Source of the DNA: Alphaproteobacteria bacterium
Lineage (GTDB): Bacteria; Pseudomonadota; Alphaproteobacteria; SP197
Reading direction: 5' to 3'
DNA length: 9,613 nucleotides
Assembly: GCA_022822575.1 (NCBI GenBank)
Contig: JAJEBJ010000120.1
Location: forward strand, 1-9,613
Under the pieces are notes generated by a model, which did no database searches, was not told the DNA's origin, and was given only the letters and a program-made list of their open reading frames with translations. Of the stretch, positions 1 to 6,793 are shown piece after piece. Every line of letters begins with the position of its first letter. Position 1 is the first letter of the stretch. Both the position numbers and the translations under genes were made by a program.

Positions 1-1617
1 ATGGCCTATGTAGACGACGAAGGCGCCCCGGAGATTCGAGGTGTCGACCTCATCAGCCCCCAGCAGGAAGACGGTATCGATCGCCGATCCCGCGCCGGCG
101 AGTATGCCGGCGGTGTCAAGGCCACCCTCTGCGGGCACAAATCCTAGATCGAGACCACCTACCCGCGATGCCGCCACGTTGAGGACACCAAAGCCGCTCC
201 AGTCCTCCTGGACCGCGCCAAGCGCATCGGCGATGCGTGCCGCGGCGCCCAGTACTGCCGCTCCATCGATTCGCGCCAGCGCGCCCTTGCCGACGAGCAC
301 CAGTGGCTTTGTGGCCCCGGCAAATGGTGAGTCGCCTGCCTCGATACGGCGCAGCGTGTCGACCTCGTTGCCCAGTTCGGTCACCGGATAGGCGTGATCA
401 TCTGCAGGCCCGATACTGGCAACGGAAAATCCGCCGGCAAGCCAGCGCTTCCTCAGACGCGCATTGATGATGGCGGCCTCGCGCCGCGGCAGCGTGCCGA
501 TCAACAGACAGGCATCGGCATCCTCGATGCCGGCGATGGTACTGTTGAAGAGCCAGGAGGCACGCACGTCAGGGTCGGCAGCCATGCCGTCCTGCCGGCA
601 GTCCATGTGCGGGGAACCGATGGCAGCCATCAGCTGCTTCATGGCGAACATGGTCTCGCAATCGACGAGATCACCGGCGATGGTGGCGACACGATCTGCA
701 TCGCGACTTTCGAGGCGGTAGGAAATCGCGCCCAGGGCCTGTTCCCAGGAAGCCTCTTCCAGTCCCTTCCCGCTCCGCACCCAGGGCTGGTCGAGCCGAC
801 GCCTTACTAGACCATCGATGGCAAAGCGGGTCTTGTCCGAGATCCACTCCTCGTTGATGTCCTCATGCAGGCGCGGCAGGACTCGCAGAACCTCCCGGCC
901 TCTCGAATCGACGCGTACATTGCTGCCCGTGGCATCCATCACATCAACGGACTCTGTCGTCACAAGTTCCCAGGGCCGCGCCACGAAAGCGTATGGCCCG
1001 GAAGTGAGCGCGCCCACAGGGCACAGATCAATGATGTTGCCTGAGAGCTCGCTGGCGATACCCTGTTCGATGTAGTTCGTGATCTCCATCGACTCGCTGC
1101 GTCCAGTAGCGCCCAGGGCCGGAACACCGGCGACCTCGTCAAGAAAGCGGATGCAGCGCGTACAGTGAATGCAGCGGGTCATCGCGGTCTTGATAAGGGG
1201 CCCGAAGTTCTTCTCCTGGACCGATCGCTTCTGTTCCCCGTAGCGGCTGATTCCCGCGCCATATCCCATGGCCTGGTCCTGCAGGTCGCACTCTCCTCCC
1301 TGATCGCAGATCGGACAGTCGAGCGGGTGGTTGATGAGCAGGAACTCCATGGCGCTCCGTTGGGCCTTCCTCGCCACCGCACTTCTCGTGGAGACCACCA
1401 TGCCGTCCATGAGCGACTGGGCGCATGATGCGACCGGCTTGGGCGCCTTCTCCACCTCGACAAGGCACATACGGCAGTTGCCGGCAATCGATAACCTGTC
1501 GTGGAAACAGAAACGCGGGACTTCCGCGCCAGCCAGTTCACAGGCCTGAAGCAGGCTCAAGCGGCGGTCGACCTCGATTTCGACGCCGTCGACTGTGATG
1601 GTGACCGTTTCCGCCAT
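1..1617 (-). CDS. nuoG: NADH-quinone oxidoreductase subunit G (NuoG), 5' part, runs off the window
   Basis: This is the large iron-sulfur subunit of the peripheral arm of respiratory complex I, which relays electrons from NuoF towards NuoI and NuoB. I translated the minus strand from the ATG at 1617-1615 to base 1 and found 539 codons with no stop or frameshift. The family is usually near 690 residues in alphaproteobacteria, so roughly the last fifth is missing because of the window edge. An N-terminal 2Fe-2S ferredoxin domain has Cys37, Cys48, Cys51 and Cys65 (cluster N1b). His97, Cys101, Cys104 and Cys110 fit cluster N5. Cys149, Cys152, Cys155 and Cys199 fit cluster N4. The molybdopterin-oxidoreductase-like domain follows from about residue 215. 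No cysteine set for the E. coli-type N7 cluster is present, as is usual in mitochondria and alphaproteobacteria. The start is 5 bp after the nuoF stop with only a weak ribosome site, so translation is probably coupled to nuoF. Confidence 0.97.
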   Translation of the reverse strand, partial: MAETVTITVDGVEIEVDRRLSLLQACELAGAEVPRFCFHDRLSIAGNCRMCLVEVEKAPKPVASCAQSLMDGMVVSTRSAVARKAQRSAMEFLLINHPLDCPICDQGGECDLQDQAMGYGAGISRYGEQKRSVQEKNFGPLIKTAMTRCIHCTRCIRFLDEVAGVPALGATGRSESMEITNYIEQGIASELSGNIIDLCPVGALTSGPYAFVARPWELVTTESVDVMDATGSNVRVDSRGREVLRVLPRLHEDINEEWISDKTRFAIDGLVRRRLDQPWVRSGKGLEEASWEQALGAISYRLESRDADRVATIAGDLVDCETMFAMKQLMAAIGSPHMDCRQDGMAADPDVRASWLFNSTIAGIEDADACLLIGTLPRREAAIINARLRKRWLAGGFSVASIGPADDHAYPVTELGNEVDTLRRIEAGDSPFAGATKPLVLVGKGALARIDGAAVLGAAARIADALGAVQEDWSGFGVLNVAASRVGGLDLGFVPAEGGLDTAGILAGAGSAIDTVFLLGADEVDTSNLRGAFVVYIGH

Positions 1618-1622
1618 GACCG

Positions 1623-2912
1623 TCACGCCGCCTGCCTGGCGTTCCGGCGACAGGCCTCGATGCGCCGTTCCAGTTCGGGGCGGAAGTGGCGTATCAGGCC
1701 CTGGATCGGCCATGCCGCAGCATCACCCAGGGCGCAGATCGTGTGACCCTCTATCTGGGTCGTGACCTCCTGCAGCAAGTCGATCTCGCCGGGTTCCGCA
1801 CGGCCCTCGATCATGCGTCCGAGAACACGCATCATCCAGCCGGTTCCTTCACGGCATGGGGTACACTGGCCACAACTTTCGTGGTGGTAGAACTTCGAGA
1901 GCCGCCAGATGGCCCGGACGATGTCGGTGGAACGGTCCATGACGATGACCGCGGCTGTGCCAAGTCCCGACTGGACGTCTCTCAGGCGGTCGAAACTCAT
2001 CGCCACGTCGTCACAGATCGACTTGGGAATGAGGGGAACGGAGGAGCCGCCCGGGATGACGGCAAGAAGGTTGTCCCAGCCTCCCCTGACGCCCCCCGCA
2101 TGCCGCTCGATGAGTTCCTTGAGAGGAATTCCCATCTCCTCCTCGACATTGCAGGGTTCGTTCACGTGACCGGAGATGCAGAAGATCTTGGTACCGGTGT
2201 TCTTCGGTTCGCCCAGGCCGGCAAACCAGGAGGCGCCACGGCGCATGATGGTCGGTGCCACGGCCACAGTCTCGACATTGGAGATGGTCGTCGGACATCC
2301 GTAGAGACCCGCCATGGCCGGAAAAGGCGGCTTGAGGCGTGGCATGCCCTTCTTGCCCTCGAGACTCTCGAGGAGGGCCGTCTCCTCACCACAGATGTAG
2401 GCTCCGGCGCCGCGGTGGAGATGGATATCGAAGTCGTACCCCGAACCGCAGGCATTGCGTCCGATCAGACCGGCCTCCAGCGCTTCGTCAATCGCAGCCT
2501 GGAGCACCTTTGCCTCATTCACGAACTCGCCACGGATATAGATGTAGGCTGCCGTCGCCCGCATGGCGAAGCCGGCGACAAGACAGCCCTCGATGAGCTT
2601 GTGGGGATCATGGCGGATGATGTCGCGGTCCTTGCAGGTACCAGGCTCGCTCTCGTCCGCATTCACAACGAGAAAGGCCGGTTGGCCGGAAGGGCGCTCA
2701 GTCGGCATGAACGACCACTTGAGGCCGGTCGGGAATCCGGCACCGCCTCGGCCGCGCAACTCCGATGCCTTGATTTCGCTGATGATGTCGGCCGCACTCC
2801 CCGCCAGCAGCTGGCCTGTGCCGTCCCAGTCTCCCCGTTTTCTCGCAGCGTCCAGGAAGGGACTCTGGAAGCCGTAGAGGTTGGTGAAGATGCGGTCACT
2901 GTCCTGCAGCAT
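1623..2912 (-). CDS. nuoF: NADH-quinone oxidoreductase subunit F (NuoF), NADH- and FMN-binding
   Basis: NuoF is the entry point of complex I. It binds NADH, reduces FMN and passes electrons to cluster N3. The product is 429 residues, a normal length. The glycine-rich flavin and NADH site GRGGAGFPTGLKW lies at residues 54-66. NADESEPGTCKDR follows at 84-96, and GAGAYICGEETALLESLEG at 168-186. The N3 4Fe-4S ligands are Cys347, Cys350 and Cys353 in ESCGQCTPCREG, plus Cys393. The ATG at 2912 is well supported: an AGGTGGAG ribosome site (2921-2928) lies 8 bases upstream, inside the end of nuoE. The gene begins 3 bp after the nuoE stop, and nuoG follows after 5 bp. All cofactor residues I can identify are intact, so the protein is expected to be active. 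Confidence 0.99.
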   Translation of the reverse strand: MLQDSDRIFTNLYGFQSPFLDAARKRGDWDGTGQLLAGSAADIISEIKASELRGRGGAGFPTGLKWSFMPTERPSGQPAFLVVNADESEPGTCKDRDIIRHDPHKLIEGCLVAGFAMRATAAYIYIRGEFVNEAKVLQAAIDEALEAGLIGRNACGSGYDFDIHLHRGAGAYICGEETALLESLEGKKGMPRLKPPFPAMAGLYGCPTTISNVETVAVAPTIMRRGASWFAGLGEPKNTGTKIFCISGHVNEPCNVEEEMGIPLKELIERHAGGVRGGWDNLLAVIPGGSSVPLIPKSICDDVAMSFDRLRDVQSGLGTAAVIVMDRSTDIVRAIWRLSKFYHHESCGQCTPCREGTGWMMRVLGRMIEGRAEPGEIDLLQEVTTQIEGHTICALGDAAAWPIQGLIRHFRPELERRIEACRRNARQAA

Positions 2913-2915
2913 GAC

Positions 2916-3527
2916 TCAGTCTCCACCTATGAGCGTTCGCGGACCCGACTGCGGCTCCGATGCGTGACGTCCGCCCTGGGGGCCCGTCTGCGGCGTTTCT
3001 CCGCGGGCCAGCGCGTCCAGGACGGCAACCATGCTGCCGGCATCGAGATCCTCGTAGTAGTCGTCATTGATCTGCACCATCGGAGCATTGACGCATGCGC
3101 CGAGACACTCGACTTCTTTCAGCGTGAAGAGGCCGTCGGGCGTGGTTTCATCGAAATCGATGCCAAGCCGGTTGCGGCAGGCCTCCACGATGGCGTCACT
3201 GTCGCGCAGCATGCAGGGTGTGGTGGTGCAGACCTGAACCAGAAAGCGCCCCACCGGCTCCAGGTTGAACATCGTGTAGAAGGTGGCCACCTCGTATACC
3301 CGGATACGCGGCATGGCGAGCAGGCTGGCTACCGTGTCCATGGCAGCGACAGGCACCCAGCCCACCTGACGCTGTGCCAGGTCGAGCAACGGCAAGACCG
3401 CACTTGCGGCGCGACCTGCCGGGTACCGCGCCATGATCCGCTCTGCCTCATCGAGATTGGCCTTCGTGAAGGTGAACGTGTCGGGCTGGTGCTCCGGCGC
3501 ACCTGGACGTCCATGGGACTGGCTCAT
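2916..3527 (-). CDS. nuoE: NADH-quinone oxidoreductase subunit E (NuoE), 2Fe-2S thioredoxin-like
   Basis: NuoE is the 24-kDa-type subunit of the NADH dehydrogenase module and carries the off-pathway 2Fe-2S cluster N1a beside FMN. The product is 203 residues. Cluster ligands are Cys100 and Cys105 (VCTTTPCM) and Cys141 and Cys145 (ECLGACVNAPM). An N-terminal helical bundle precedes the thioredoxin-like fold. A tail from about residue 177, rich in Gly, Pro, Gln and Ser, matches the low-complexity C-terminal extension common in alphaproteobacterial NuoE. The same frame stays open upstream to 3923, but that part lies antisense-free inside nuoD and has no NuoE similarity. I chose the ATG at 3527 because it overlaps the nuoD stop as ATGA (4 bp), which fits translational coupling, and because it gives the usual length and N-terminus. 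The ribosome site is weak (GGGGA about 10 bases upstream). Confidence 0.97.
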   Translation of the reverse strand: MSQSHGRPGAPEHQPDTFTFTKANLDEAERIMARYPAGRAASAVLPLLDLAQRQVGWVPVAAMDTVASLLAMPRIRVYEVATFYTMFNLEPVGRFLVQVCTTTPCMLRDSDAIVEACRNRLGIDFDETTPDGLFTLKEVECLGACVNAPMVQINDDYYEDLDAGSMVAVLDALARGETPQTGPQGGRHASEPQSGPRTLIGGD

Positions 3528-4702
3528 CGGTCGATTTCCCCGAACACGATGTCCATGCTGCCGACGATCGCCGCGGCATCCGCCAACATGTGGCCCTTGC
3601 ACAGGTGGTCGGTGGCAGCGAGGTGAAGAAATCCCGGTGCCCGGATACGGCACCGGTACGGCCTGTTGGTACCGTCGGAGACAATGTAGACGCCGAACTC
3701 GCCCTTGGGCGCTTCCACGGCCCTGTAGGTTTCGCCTTCGGGCACATGATAGCCCTCGGTGAAAAGCTTGAAGTGATGAATGAGGGCCTCCATGGACTGC
3801 TTCATGTCGGCTCGCGACGGCGGTGCGACCTTGGGATTGGTGGTCATCACTGAACCGGTGGGCATGTCGGCAATGCACTGGCGGATGATGCGGATGGACT
3901 GGCGCATTTCCTCGATGCGGCACATGTAGCGCTCGAAGCAGTCTCCGGTCGAGCCTACCGGCACATCGAACTCCATCCTGTCGTAGACATCATAGGGCTG
4001 CGCCTTGCGCAAATCCCAAGGGACGCCCGCGCTCCGCAGCATGGGCCCCGAAAAACCCCAGTCGATGGCATCTTCAACCGAGACCGCGCCGATATCCACG
4101 GTACGCTGCTTGAAGATACGGTTTTCGTTTAGAAGATGCTCGATGTCGCCGATGACCCGGGGGAGCGTGTCAACATAGCTTTCGATATCACTTTCGAGAC
4201 CGGCAGGCAGATCCCGGGCAACGCCGCCTGGTCGGAACCACGCCGCGTGCATGCGCGCGCCCGAAGCCCTTTCGTAGAACTCCATGAGCTTTTCGCGTTC
4301 CTCAAACGCCCACAGCGCCGGAGTCAGGGCACCCACATCCATGGCGAACGTTGTGACGTTGAGCAGATGATTGAGCAGTCGCGTGATCTCGGAAAAGAGC
4401 ACGCGGAGATACTGGCCGCGCGGCGGCACCTCGATCTGGAGCAGTGTTTCCACGGCAAGCGCGTAGGCATGTTCGAGACACATCGGGGAGACGTAGTCGA
4501 GGCGGTCGAAGTAGGGAACCGCCTGAAGCCAGGTCTTGTACTCGATCAGCTTTTCGGTGCCGCGGTGCAACAGTCCGATATGCGGGTCGGCGCGCTCAAC
4601 CACTTCACCATCCATCTCCAGGACCAGGCGCAGGACGCCGTGAGCCGCCGGATGCTGGGGACCGAAGTTGATAGTCGTCGTCCTGATGTCGACTTCAGTC
4701 AT
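3524..4702 (-). CDS. nuoD: NADH-quinone oxidoreductase subunit D (NuoD), quinone-site subunit
   Basis: NuoD is the 49-kDa-type subunit, related to the large subunit of [NiFe] hydrogenases. With NuoB it forms the ubiquinone-reduction site. The product is 392 residues, normal for a stand-alone NuoD. It opens with the conserved FGPQHPAAHGVLRL stretch (residues 13-26). His21 and Tyr70 (in YFDRLDYVSPM) align with the quinone-binding His59 and Tyr108 of the mammalian subunit and have the same 49-residue spacing. The hydrogenase-type nickel-ligand cysteines are absent, as expected. The C-terminus GSMDIVFGEIDR is typical. The ATG at 4702 overlaps the end of nuoC by 8 bp. NuoC and NuoD are separate here, not fused as in E. 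coli. Cys75-Leu76 in SPMCLEHAY differs from the more common polar residue at the second position, an observation of unknown meaning. Confidence 0.98.
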   Translation of the reverse strand: MTEVDIRTTTINFGPQHPAAHGVLRLVLEMDGEVVERADPHIGLLHRGTEKLIEYKTWLQAVPYFDRLDYVSPMCLEHAYALAVETLLQIEVPPRGQYLRVLFSEITRLLNHLLNVTTFAMDVGALTPALWAFEEREKLMEFYERASGARMHAAWFRPGGVARDLPAGLESDIESYVDTLPRVIGDIEHLLNENRIFKQRTVDIGAVSVEDAIDWGFSGPMLRSAGVPWDLRKAQPYDVYDRMEFDVPVGSTGDCFERYMCRIEEMRQSIRIIRQCIADMPTGSVMTTNPKVAPPSRADMKQSMEALIHHFKLFTEGYHVPEGETYRAVEAPKGEFGVYIVSDGTNRPYRCRIRAPGFLHLAATDHLCKGHMLADAAAIVGSMDIVFGEIDR

Positions 4703-5288
4703 CTTCCGGCATCCCGGGCATGCCGGCCGCTTCCCAAGGCGACAGGCTCTCGAAGTTCCGAAAGGCCTGTGTCAGCTTCACAGGCTCGTAGATCACCCGT
4801 TTCTGTTCCTCGTCGTATCGCATCTCGACATGACCGGTCAGGGGAAAATCCTTGCGTTGCGGATGGCCCTCGAAACCGTAGTCGGTGAGAATGCGACGAA
4901 GATCCGGATGGCCCTGGAAACGAATGCCGTACATGTCCCAGACCTCGCGTTCGAGCCACAGGGCGGAGCTGAACACCGGGAAGCACGAAGGAACGTTTTC
5001 GTCCTCAGCCACCGCGATGGCGATACGCATCCGGAGGTTGTGCTGCAGGCTGAGCAGGTTGTAGACGACGCTGAAACGCTTCTCATCCTCCGGACGATCG
5101 ACCGCCGTAAGGTCAACCAGTTGCCTGAAGCGGCAGCTGGTGTCGTCGCGCAGCCACGTCAGGAGTCCGATTATGCCACTGGGTGCGGCATGGAGAGTGG
5201 CTTGTCCGGCGTGAAAGACAAGATCGCCGACACAGTTCCCATGACGTGATCGTGCGGCAACGCCGATCTCGTTCAAGGCTTCAGACAT
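4695..5288 (-). CDS. nuoC: NADH-quinone oxidoreductase subunit C (NuoC)
   Basis: NuoC is the 30-kDa-type subunit of the connecting module. It has no cofactor and holds NuoD and NuoB together. The product is 197 residues. The family signature is at about residues 113-140: EREVWDMYGIRFQGHPDLRR, then ILTDYGFEG. It continues into HPQRKDFPLTG and the conserved tail YEPVKLTQAFRNFESLSPWE. The ATG at 5288 gives the MSEAL-type N-terminus seen in alphaproteobacterial homologues. The gene starts 15 bp after the nuoB stop. The upstream sequence offers only a poor ribosome site (GGGA about 12-15 bases away), so the exact start is slightly less certain than for the neighbours. The 3' end overlaps nuoD by 8 bp. 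Confidence 0.97.
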   Translation of the reverse strand: MSEALNEIGVAARSRHGNCVGDLVFHAGQATLHAAPSGIIGLLTWLRDDTSCRFRQLVDLTAVDRPEDEKRFSVVYNLLSLQHNLRMRIAIAVAEDENVPSCFPVFSSALWLEREVWDMYGIRFQGHPDLRRILTDYGFEGHPQRKDFPLTGHVEMRYDEEQKRVIYEPVKLTQAFRNFESLSPWEAAGMPGMPEDD

Positions 5289-5303
5289 CAGATGGACGTC
5301 CCG

Positions 5304-5813
5304 TCAGCGTCTGATCGTGCCGGTCCGGCGAATCTTCTTCTGCAGCTGCAGGATTCCATACACCAGCGCCTCGGCGGTAGGCGGACAGCCCGGGACATAG
5401 ACATCGACAGGAATGATGCGGTCGCAGCCACGCACAACGGAATAGGAATAATGGTAGTAGCCGCCCCCGTTGGCACACGAACCCATGGAAATGACCCAGC
5501 GCGGTTCCGGCATCTGGTCGTAAAGCTTGCGCAGGGCCGGAGCCATCTTGTTGCACAGTGTGCCGGCTACGATCATGACATCCGACTGTCTGGGGCTGGC
5601 TCTGGGGATGACTCCGAATCGGTCGAGGTCGTAGCGGCTCATGTATGCGTGGATCATCTCCACGCCGCAGCAAGCCAGCCCGAATGTCATGGGCCACAGG
5701 CTTCCCGTTCGCGCCCAGTTCACGAGGCGATCGACATTCGTCACGAGAACGCCCTTGTCCTCGATTTCCGCGCCGAGAAGGTGGGGCAGATCGTCCCTTG
5801 CCTCTACTCCCAT
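5304..5813 (-). CDS. nuoB: NADH-quinone oxidoreductase subunit B (NuoB), cluster N2
   Basis: NuoB carries the terminal 4Fe-4S cluster N2, which donates electrons to quinone. The product is 169 residues. The N2 ligands are the tandem pair Cys48-Cys49 (FGLACCGVEM), Cys113 (SMGSCANGGGYY) and Cys143 (VPGCPPTAEAL). The usual family stretches NWARTGSLWPMTFG and SPRQSDVMIVAGT are intact. An in-frame extension reaches 5924, but it lies inside nuoA and matches no NuoB N-terminus. I chose the ATG at 5813, which has a GGGGG ribosome site (5821-5825) 7 bases upstream and gives a normal MGVEA-type N-terminus. It overlaps the 3' end of nuoA by 10 bp, suggesting coupled translation. Confidence 0.98.
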   Translation of the reverse strand: MGVEARDDLPHLLGAEIEDKGVLVTNVDRLVNWARTGSLWPMTFGLACCGVEMIHAYMSRYDLDRFGVIPRASPRQSDVMIVAGTLCNKMAPALRKLYDQMPEPRWVISMGSCANGGGYYHYSYSVVRGCDRIIPVDVYVPGCPPTAEALVYGILQLQKKIRRTGTIRR

Positions 5814-6169
5814 TCGAGAGCCCCCTTGCGCCATTCGTAGATGAAGCCGACGGTCAGAACGGCAAGGAAGACGACCATGGACCAGAAGCCGAATAGGCCT
5901 ATTTCCGGGAGCGACACTGCCCACGGAAACAGGAAGGCAACCTCCAGATCGAAGATGATGAAGAGAATGGCCACCAGGTAGAATCGGACATCAAAGCGGC
6001 CGCGCGCATTCTCGAACGCGTCGAAACCACACTCGTAGGCCGACAGCTTTTCCGGATCGGGTTTCTGATGGGCGATGAACCAGGAGGCTCCTACCATGGC
6101 GCTGGCCATAACAATGGCCAGACCCAGGAAGACGAGGATCGCAAGGTACTCAAGAAGGAACTCCGTCAT
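5804..6169 (-). CDS. nuoA: NADH-quinone oxidoreductase subunit A (NuoA), membrane subunit
   Basis: NuoA is the ND3-type inner-membrane subunit at the junction of the membrane arm and the quinone site. With the ATG at 6169 the product is 121 residues. Three hydrophobic helices are visible at about 8-32, 61-83 and 91-112. The conserved loop SAYECGFD (Cys47) and the stretch RFYLVAILFIIFDLEVAFLF are intact. The loop corresponds to the ND3 loop that in mammals changes exposure between active and deactive enzyme. A GTG five codons upstream (6184) could add MQGAL. I prefer the ATG because an AGGGAG ribosome site lies 5 bases before it and homologues begin MTE. This is the first gene of the nuo operon and lies 44 bp downstream of tRNA-Asp. 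Confidence 0.97.
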   Translation of the reverse strand: MTEFLLEYLAILVFLGLAIVMASAMVGASWFIAHQKPDPEKLSAYECGFDAFENARGRFDVRFYLVAILFIIFDLEVAFLFPWAVSLPEIGLFGFWSMVVFLAVLTVGFIYEWRKGALEWE

Positions 6170-6174
6170 GAGCG

Positions 6175-6180
6175 CTCCCT
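6175..6180 (-). promoter_or_regulatory. Ribosome-binding site of nuoA (decides the start codon)
   Basis: The minus-strand sequence AGGGAG lies 5 bases before the ATG at 6169 and between that ATG and the alternative GTG at 6184. It can serve only the ATG, which is why the shorter NuoA was chosen. Confidence 0.7.
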
Positions 6181-6181
6181 G

Positions 6182-6201
6182 CACTACCGGGCCCGTCAGT
6201 G
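6182..6201 (-). repeat. 20-bp imperfect palindrome / possible RNA hairpin upstream of nuoA
   Basis: On the minus strand this reads CACTGACGGGCCCGGTAGTG. The halves pair as CACT/AGTG, then a G-U wobble, one A-G mismatch, and CG/CG around GGCC. It lies 12 bp after the end of tRNA-Asp and one base before the nuoA ribosome site. It could be an operator, a weak hairpin controlling nuoA translation, a processing mark after the tRNA, or chance in GC-rich DNA. No T-run follows, so it is not a usual terminator. Confidence 0.35.
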
Positions 6202-6213
6202 GACATGAACATA

Positions 6214-6290
6214 TGGCGGGAGTGACGGGACTCGAACCCGCGACCTCTGGCGTGACAGGCCAGCACTCTAACCAACTGAGCTACACCCCC
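6214..6290 (-). tRNA. tRNA-Asp (anticodon GTC)
   Basis: A complete 77-base cloverleaf. The acceptor stem pairs GGGGGTG with CACTCCC (one G-U pair), followed by discriminator G and an encoded CCA. The D arm is GCTC/GAGT. The anticodon stem CTGGC/GCCAG encloses loop CTGTCAC, giving anticodon GTC for aspartate. The T arm is GCGGG/CCCGT with loop TTCGAGT. It lies 44 bp upstream of nuoA and 67 bp downstream of tRNA-Val, with a promoter-like element of its own just upstream. Confidence 0.98.
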
Positions 6291-6304
6291 GGAGAACGGC
6301 GCTA

Positions 6305-6333
6305 CGTCTAGGCAACAAGGCCCAGCGTGTCAA
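6305..6333 (-). promoter_or_regulatory. Putative sigma70-type promoter of tRNA-Asp (and possibly the nuo operon)
   Basis: The minus strand shows a perfect TTGACA (6333-6328), a 17-bp spacer and TAGACG (6310-6305), which matches 3 of 6 bases of TATAAT. Transcription would begin near 6298, about 8 bases before the tRNA. That is a typical short tRNA leader. I see no better promoter between tRNA-Asp and nuoA, so this site may also feed the nuo genes by read-through, which is inference. Confidence 0.5.
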
Positions 6334-6357
6334 GCAATGTCAGGGGCGGGGACCCGG

Positions 6358-6430
6358 TGGGCGGTGACGGGTTCGAACCGCCGGCCTACTGGGTGTAAAC
6401 CAGTCGCTCTTCCTGCTGAGCTAACCGCCC
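6358..6430 (-). tRNA. tRNA-Val (anticodon TAC)
   Basis: A complete 73-base cloverleaf ending at discriminator A. The acceptor stem pairs GGGCGGT with ACCGCCC without mismatch. The D arm is GCTC/GAGC. The anticodon stem ACTGG/CCAGT encloses loop TTTACAC, giving anticodon TAC for valine. The T arm is GGCGG/CCGTC (one G-U pair) with loop TTCGAAC. The next bases are CCG, so the CCA end is not encoded and must be added by tRNA nucleotidyltransferase. The gene begins 37 bp after the hupB stop. I see no convincing promoter in that gap, so it may be cut from a hupB transcript. Confidence 0.98.
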
Positions 6431-6467
6431 CTGGAGGGCCGTCACACGTCCCGATAGACCCGGAAAA

Positions 6468-6743
6468 CTACGACGAGACAGCGTTCTTGAGAGCGAGGCC
6501 CGCCTTGAACTTCGGCAAGGTCTTCGCCGGAATCGTCATCGGCTCATTCGTTCGAGGGTTGCGCCCCACCGATGCCGCACGATTGGTCACGAAAAAAGTG
6601 CCGAAGCCCACCAGACGTACATCGTCGCCATCGGCAAGGGCACTGGTGATACTGTCGAACACCGCGTCAACGGCCCTGGCGGCGTCGGCCTTTGAAAGGC
6701 CAGCGGATTCACTGACAGCACTAACAAGATCACTCTTCTTCAT
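6468..6743 (-). CDS. hupB: DNA-binding protein HU
   Basis: A small histone-like protein that bends DNA and organises the nucleoid as a dimer. The product is 91 residues, the normal HU length. The N-terminal helices (1-40) are MKKSDLVSAVSESAG-like. The family signature GFGTFFVTNRAASVGRNPRT is at 46-65. The DNA-embracing arm contains the intercalating proline of RNPRT (Pro63). Residue 66 is Asn where Gly is commoner (RNPRTG). The ATG at 6743 has a GGAG ribosome site (6751-6754) 7 bases upstream. The gene lies directly downstream of lon, the same order as in E. coli (clpX-lon-hupB), and I use the symbol on that basis. IHF subunits are a less likely alternative given the signature and position. 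Confidence 0.96.
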   Translation of the reverse strand: MKKSDLVSAVSESAGLSKADAARAVDAVFDSITSALADGDDVRLVGFGTFFVTNRAASVGRNPRTNEPMTIPAKTLPKFKAGLALKNAVSS

Positions 6744-6793
6744 TGACGGTCTCCGATCCTCCGCGACGCGTGTTGTAGGTTTCCCGGGAACCG

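Noticed and set aside
394..810. A 138-codon plus-strand frame and others in 1-1620
   Set aside because: The minus-strand NuoG frame is continuous from 1617 to 1 with all cluster ligands. The other frames here are shadows of it.
1686..3626. A 646-codon open reading frame on the plus strand
   Set aside because: It is antisense to nuoF and nuoE, which are certain. Its product is rich in Arg, Ala, Gly, Asp and His without any recognisable domain. Long antisense frames are expected opposite GC-rich genes with strong codon bias.
5804..6184. The GTG start of nuoA at 6184, adding five residues
   Set aside because: The only good ribosome site (6175-6180) lies downstream of this GTG and 5 bases before the ATG at 6169, and NuoA homologues begin at that ATG.
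6436..6452. A small hairpin between hupB and tRNA-Val as a terminator
   Set aside because: It has only two 3-bp stems around a mismatch and no following T-run, so it is not a credible rho-independent terminator.
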